From the NCBI RefSeq assembly GCF_000960995.1, contig NZ_CP009435.1, positions 1,116,001 through 1,180,000 of the forward strand: a DNA stretch of 64,000 nucleotides, in the 5' to 3' direction. Made by a program: the position numbers and the translations under genes. The stretch is from Burkholderia glumae LMG 2196 = ATCC 33617. Lineage in GTDB: Bacteria > Pseudomonadota > Gammaproteobacteria > Burkholderiales > Burkholderiaceae. Numbering within the stretch: the stretch's first letter is position 1; each line of letters starts with the position of its first letter. This document shows positions 61,051 to 64,000 of the stretch, in pieces. The notes beneath the pieces were generated by a model. The model was not told the origin of the DNA and searched no databases. It worked only from the letters and a program-made list of their open reading frames with translations.

Positions 61051-62121
61051 TCACGCCGCCGAGCTCGCCGCGGCCTGCGCGCCCGGCTTCAGCGTCGCGT
61101 CGAATGCGCGGCACGAGGCGCGGAAGTGGTCGATCTTCGCCTCGGTGTCGGCCGGGAACGCGAGCGGCGCGGTGGACCACGCGTCGCGCGGCAGCCGCCG
61201 GCAGATCGCGTGATCCTCGTCGAACACCTGGCGGTTCAGCCGCGCCGTGGAGGCGAAGAATGGCTCGATGATGGCGTCGGCCGTCGCGCCCTTAGTGGGA
61301 GCGCCGTACAGCCGGCTCGTGAAGCGCGTGAGCCCGGCTGCCTCGCCGCCCGCCGGCAGGAAGTGCTGCAGCGAGTACGAGTAGCCATAGGTCGAAGAGA
61401 TCATCGTGAACGGGAACAGATACAGGCTCAGATAACCTTCGTACTGGTAGTCGATGGCGAACAGCCGCCGCAGCTTGGCGAGCTGGTTGCGCTGGCGCGA
61501 GGCGCCGATCGGCGCGCGCCAGAGCGAGTTCACGCCGTCGTAGCGGTTCTCGCCGTCCTCGAGAGCGAGCGCGCCGAGCGTGCCCGGATGCACGGCGCCG
61601 ATGTGGTACGGCTCGAGCGCGTTCTCGACCGCGAGCGGCCAGTAGCAGCCGTAGTCGTAGCGGTTCAGGTCGAGCCGCCGGTCGATATTGAAAGAGATGT
61701 CGGCCACGACCGGCTCGAACTCGCCGAGCTGGGTGGCCAGGTCGGCGGCGGGACGGATGCCGACGAACAGGAAGTCGCCGCACCATTCGAGCGCGTAGGT
61801 GTTGAGCGCGGCGCGCTCGATCGAGCAGTGGCGGAACCGCTCGCGGCCAGGGATGATCAGCTGCCCTTCTCGGTAGGTCCAGCCGTGATAGGCGCAGCTG
61901 GCCGTCTGGTTGCCGCTGTCGTCGAGGTACATGCGCGCGCCGCGGTGCGGGCAGCGGTTGTCGAACGCTACGAGTTCGCCTGCGTCGTTGAACACGACGA
62001 TCTCGCCGGCCGCGCAGTCGAAGCGCACGAAGTCGCCGTCAGCCGGCAGCTCGCGCCGGTGGCCCACCAGGTGCCAGTGGCGCGTGATCAGTTCGAGATC
62101 GAAGTCCATCGCCGTGTTCAC
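61051..62121 (-). CDS. Rieske [2Fe-2S] non-haem iron oxygenase, alpha-type subunit
   Basis: This 356-aa protein has an N-terminal Rieske domain with CPHRGARM and CAYHGWTY ligating the cluster. A catalytic domain follows with NALEPYHIGAVH, the E/D..H....H iron site of ring-hydroxylating or demethylating oxygenases. It should insert oxygen into a small-molecule or lipid product using electrons from a reductase not seen here. The GTG at 62121 is in a GTGA overlap with the acyltransferase; ATG 62109 is an alternative. Confidence 0.92.
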   Translation of the reverse strand: MNTAMDFDLELITRHWHLVGHRRELPADGDFVRFDCAAGEIVVFNDAGELVAFDNRCPHRGARMYLDDSGNQTASCAYHGWTYREGQLIIPGRERFRHCSIERAALNTYALEWCGDFLFVGIRPAADLATQLGEFEPVVADISFNIDRRLDLNRYDYGCYWPLAVENALEPYHIGAVHPGTLGALALEDGENRYDGVNSLWRAPIGASRQRNQLAKLRRLFAIDYQYEGYLSLYLFPFTMISSTYGYSYSLQHFLPAGGEAAGLTRFTSRLYGAPTKGATADAIIEPFFASTARLNRQVFDEDHAICRRLPRDAWSTAPLAFPADTEAKIDHFRASCRAFDATLKPGAQAAASSAA

Positions 62122-62798
62122 AGTTTTTTCGCAGGGGCGGCGTACAGGGTGGCGCCGTCCGGCACCTTGCGCATCACCACGGCGCCGGCGCCGATCCGGG
62201 CGTCGGCGCCGATCGCCACGCGCGGCAGCACGCGCGCGCCCGAGCCGAAGAACACGCCTTCACCCACCCGCACGTGGCCGGTCAGGTCGACGTGCGAACT
62301 GAGCGTCGAATAGGCCCCCACCGTGACGTCGTGACCGACGCTCGACAGGATGTTGACGGCCACGAAATCACCGATCTCGCTGTCGGCCGACAGCACCGCC
62401 TGCGGACACAGCACAACGCCCGTGCCGAGCCGCGCGCTGCGCGCGACCACCGCGCTCGGGTGACGCAGTGAGGCGAAGCGCGCCCCGCGCGCGGCGAGCC
62501 GGGCGACTACTTCGCGCTTGGCCTGCGGCTCACCGATCGCGATCAGCAGCGCGTCGCCGTCGGCGGGCTGGTAGGTGTCGATGTCGCCCCGCCATTCGAG
62601 CGCGTAGGGAAAGCCGTCGAGCGCCTGCGGATTCACGTCGAGGAAGCCCGTCACGCGTGGCCCGAGGCCTGCGTCGGCGGCGTCCTCGGCCCAGTTGATC
62701 AGCTCGCGCGCGAACGCGCCGCCGCCGGCCACGAGGTAGCGGGCGGGCGGCCCGGCATCGTGCGGCGCACCTGTCTGCCTGCTCGTCGGCCCATTCAT
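62118..62798 (-). CDS. NeuD/PglD-type acyltransferase (left-handed beta-helix)
   Basis: This 226-aa protein combines an N-terminal Rossmann-like domain (ARYLVAGGGAFARELINWAE) with a C-terminal hexapeptide-repeat beta-helix (HPSAVVARSARLGTGVVLCP, then IGDFVAVNILSSVGHDVTVG). This is the NeuD/PglD design of sugar O- or N-acetyltransferases. The catalytic His is probably in SSVGHDVTVG. It overlaps the SDR at TGATG and the Rieske gene at GTGA. The acceptor is unknown. Confidence 0.92.
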   Translation of the reverse strand: MNGPTSRQTGAPHDAGPPARYLVAGGGAFARELINWAEDAADAGLGPRVTGFLDVNPQALDGFPYALEWRGDIDTYQPADGDALLIAIGEPQAKREVVARLAARGARFASLRHPSAVVARSARLGTGVVLCPQAVLSADSEIGDFVAVNILSSVGHDVTVGAYSTLSSHVDLTGHVRVGEGVFFGSGARVLPRVAIGADARIGAGAVVMRKVPDGATLYAAPAKKL

Positions 62799-63562
62799 CA
62801 GCGTACCCGGTAGCCGCCGTCCACGACGAGCGCCGTGCCGGTCACCCAGCGGCTCGCGTCGGACAGCAGGAACAGCGCGGCATTAGCCACGTCCTCGGGC
62901 TCGCCGAAGCCGAGCAGGTGGCTCGACTCGTAGGCGGCCACCGCCTCGTCGGGGCTGCCGCGCGTGAGCCGCGCATGCATTTCGGTGCGCACCGCGCCGG
63001 CCGCGATCGCGTTGACGCGGATTCGGCGCGGCGCGAGTTCGCAGGCGAGCGAGCGCATCAGCCCTTCCACGCCGGCCTTGGCGGCCGAATAGGCGGTCAT
63101 CCCGACTTGTCCCGTCGAGGCGGCCACCGACGACATCAGCACCAGCGAGGCGCCGTCGGCCAGCACGCCCTTCTTCGCCGCCGCGCGGGCGATGCCGAAC
63201 GCCGCAAACAGGCTGCTGGCGAACGTATCGTCGAGCTGCGCCTGCTTGGTCATGCGTGCGGGGCGGATCAGCTCGATGCCGGCCGCGTGGAACACGCCTG
63301 CCAGTGCGCCGTGCGTCTCGGTCAGTGTCGAGATCCATTCGGCGGTGAGGTCGGCGTCGTCGAGCGCGCGCACTTCGGCGCGATGGCCGTTGCCGGGCAG
63401 CGCCGCGAACGTGTCGGCGAGGCGCGCGGCGTCGCGCCCGCCGGCGATCACGCGGCCGCCGGCGCGCGCGATCGCCACCGCGGTGGCGCGGCCGAGGCCC
63501 GACGAGGCGCCGGTGACGAGGTAGGTGCCGCCCGCGAGGGCGTGATCGGAGAAGACGGTCAT
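62798..63562 (-). CDS. Short-chain dehydrogenase/reductase (FabG-like)
   Basis: This 254-aa product (ATG 63562) has the SDR cofactor site VTGASSGLGRATAVA, the NAG-like FHAAGIE, and the catalytic S, Y and K in LVLMSSVAAS and MTAYSAAKAG. It reduces a ketone or oxidises an alcohol with NAD(P)H. The neighbouring KAS III-like gene suggests a beta-ketoacyl substrate. It starts in an ATGA overlap with that gene. Confidence 0.94.
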   Translation of the reverse strand: MTVFSDHALAGGTYLVTGASSGLGRATAVAIARAGGRVIAGGRDAARLADTFAALPGNGHRAEVRALDDADLTAEWISTLTETHGALAGVFHAAGIELIRPARMTKQAQLDDTFASSLFAAFGIARAAAKKGVLADGASLVLMSSVAASTGQVGMTAYSAAKAGVEGLMRSLACELAPRRIRVNAIAAGAVRTEMHARLTRGSPDEAVAAYESSHLLGFGEPEDVANAALFLLSDASRWVTGTALVVDGGYRVR

Positions 63563-64000
63563 GATTCGATGGTGTCGACGACGGCAAGCGGGCCGGCCAC
63601 GAGCGAGGCCGAGGCCCACGAGTAGCCGACCCCGAAGCCGAACAGGGCCAGACGCTGGCGTTGCGTGGCGAGCGTCCCGCGCAGTTCGGTGGTCATCAGG
63701 AGCGGGATCGACGCGCAGCTCGTGTTGCCGTAGGTGTTCAGGTTGACGGGGACGCGCTCGCCCGGCAGGCCAGCCTTCTTCGCCAGATGCTTGAGCATGA
63801 ACAGATTGGCTTGATGGAACAGGAACGCGTCATAGTCCGGCACGCCGTGCCCGGCCAGCTCGAGCGTGCGCGCGACGAGCGGCGGTATGCGCCGCAGCGT
63901 GAAGTTGAAGATTTCGCCGCCGTTCATGAACAGGTGCGCGCGCGAGCGGCCCGCGAGCTGCGGGTCGGCCCCGGGCGCGGCTTGCGGCGCGTCGGCCGCA
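63559..64000 (-). CDS. Beta-ketoacyl-ACP synthase III-like protein, C-terminal part (gene continues past the window)
   Basis: The visible 146 codons are the C-terminal part of a FabH-like condensing enzyme. The catalytic His and Asn appear in FLFHQANLFMLKHLAKKAGL and LNTYGNTSCASIPLLM, and GFGVGYSWASA near the end is typical. The frame is open through the window edge, so the N-terminal part with the active Cys is not seen. It leads the SDR / NeuD-type / Rieske overlap chain. Confidence 0.9.
   Translation of the reverse strand, partial: AADAPQAAPGADPQLAGRSRAHLFMNGGEIFNFTLRRIPPLVARTLELAGHGVPDYDAFLFHQANLFMLKHLAKKAGLPGERVPVNLNTYGNTSCASIPLLMTTELRGTLATQRQRLALFGFGVGYSWASASLVAGPLAVVDTIES

Overview
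The window is GC-rich (AT-poor except for a few accessory genes) and looks like a chromosome of Burkholderia sensu stricto. The evidence is a gcvT-gcvH-gcvP operon behind a tandem glycine riboswitch, strong GC bias at third codon positions, and a P2-type prophage whose gene content resembles the peduoviruses of Burkholderia. The species cannot be fixed from this sequence alone.

Layout. Positions 1-11,046 are chromosomal: the glycine cleavage operon with its promoter and riboswitch, an array of about 21 DnaA-box-like words repeating every 11-12 bp, a small lipoprotein, a Gfo/Idh/MocA oxidoreductase, a Rep-type helicase and a dihaem cytochrome c. A tRNA-Arg(CCG) at 11,047-11,122 is the integration site of a complete-looking prophage of about 40.9 kb (11,078-52,051), bounded by a 47-bp direct repeat that copies the 3' part of the tRNA. 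Right of it come an IS481-family element (52,062-53,276, 7-bp target duplication) and a frameshifted second integrase, so an older relative was probably integrated in tandem. From 54.8 kb the chromosome resumes: a small hypothetical, a nitrilase with a divergent LysR regulator, an AcpA-type phosphatase, a LysE-type exporter and an overlapping four-gene set (KAS III-like, SDR, NeuD-type acyltransferase, Rieske oxygenase) that runs off the right edge.

Prophage. The virion genes follow P2 order: Q, P, O, N, M, L, X, lysis genes, R, S, V, W, J, I, H, G, FI, FII, E/E', T, U, D. Three copies of the dyad GGTTGT-N13-ACAACC sit where P2 has its late promoters (PP/PO, PV, PF), and an Ogr-type zinc-finger activator is encoded. 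The tail gene E keeps the T TTT TTG slippery site. The replication module is not the P2 gpA type. It is a 930-aa Toprim/helicase protein flanked by iteron-like GACT(C/A)GTGGCA repeats.

Cargo. The right arm (44.9-51.8 kb) and two internal sites carry accessory genes: a Panacea-domain antitoxin with a membrane partner, an AT-rich FRG-domain gene, a PAAR / VRR-Nuc / immunity cassette of type VI secretion type, a divergent HNH-like / HEPN-like pair, a GIY-YIG-like nuclease between S and V, and a Com-like zinc finger overlapping a DNA methyltransferase. A dyad ATAGTG-N3-CACTAT occurs in the phage immunity region and again in two cargo promoter regions. This suggests that the phage repressor also controls cargo genes. 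The most unusual points are the type VI effector cassette carried by a P2-like prophage, this shared operator, and the 11-bp-phased array near gcvT.
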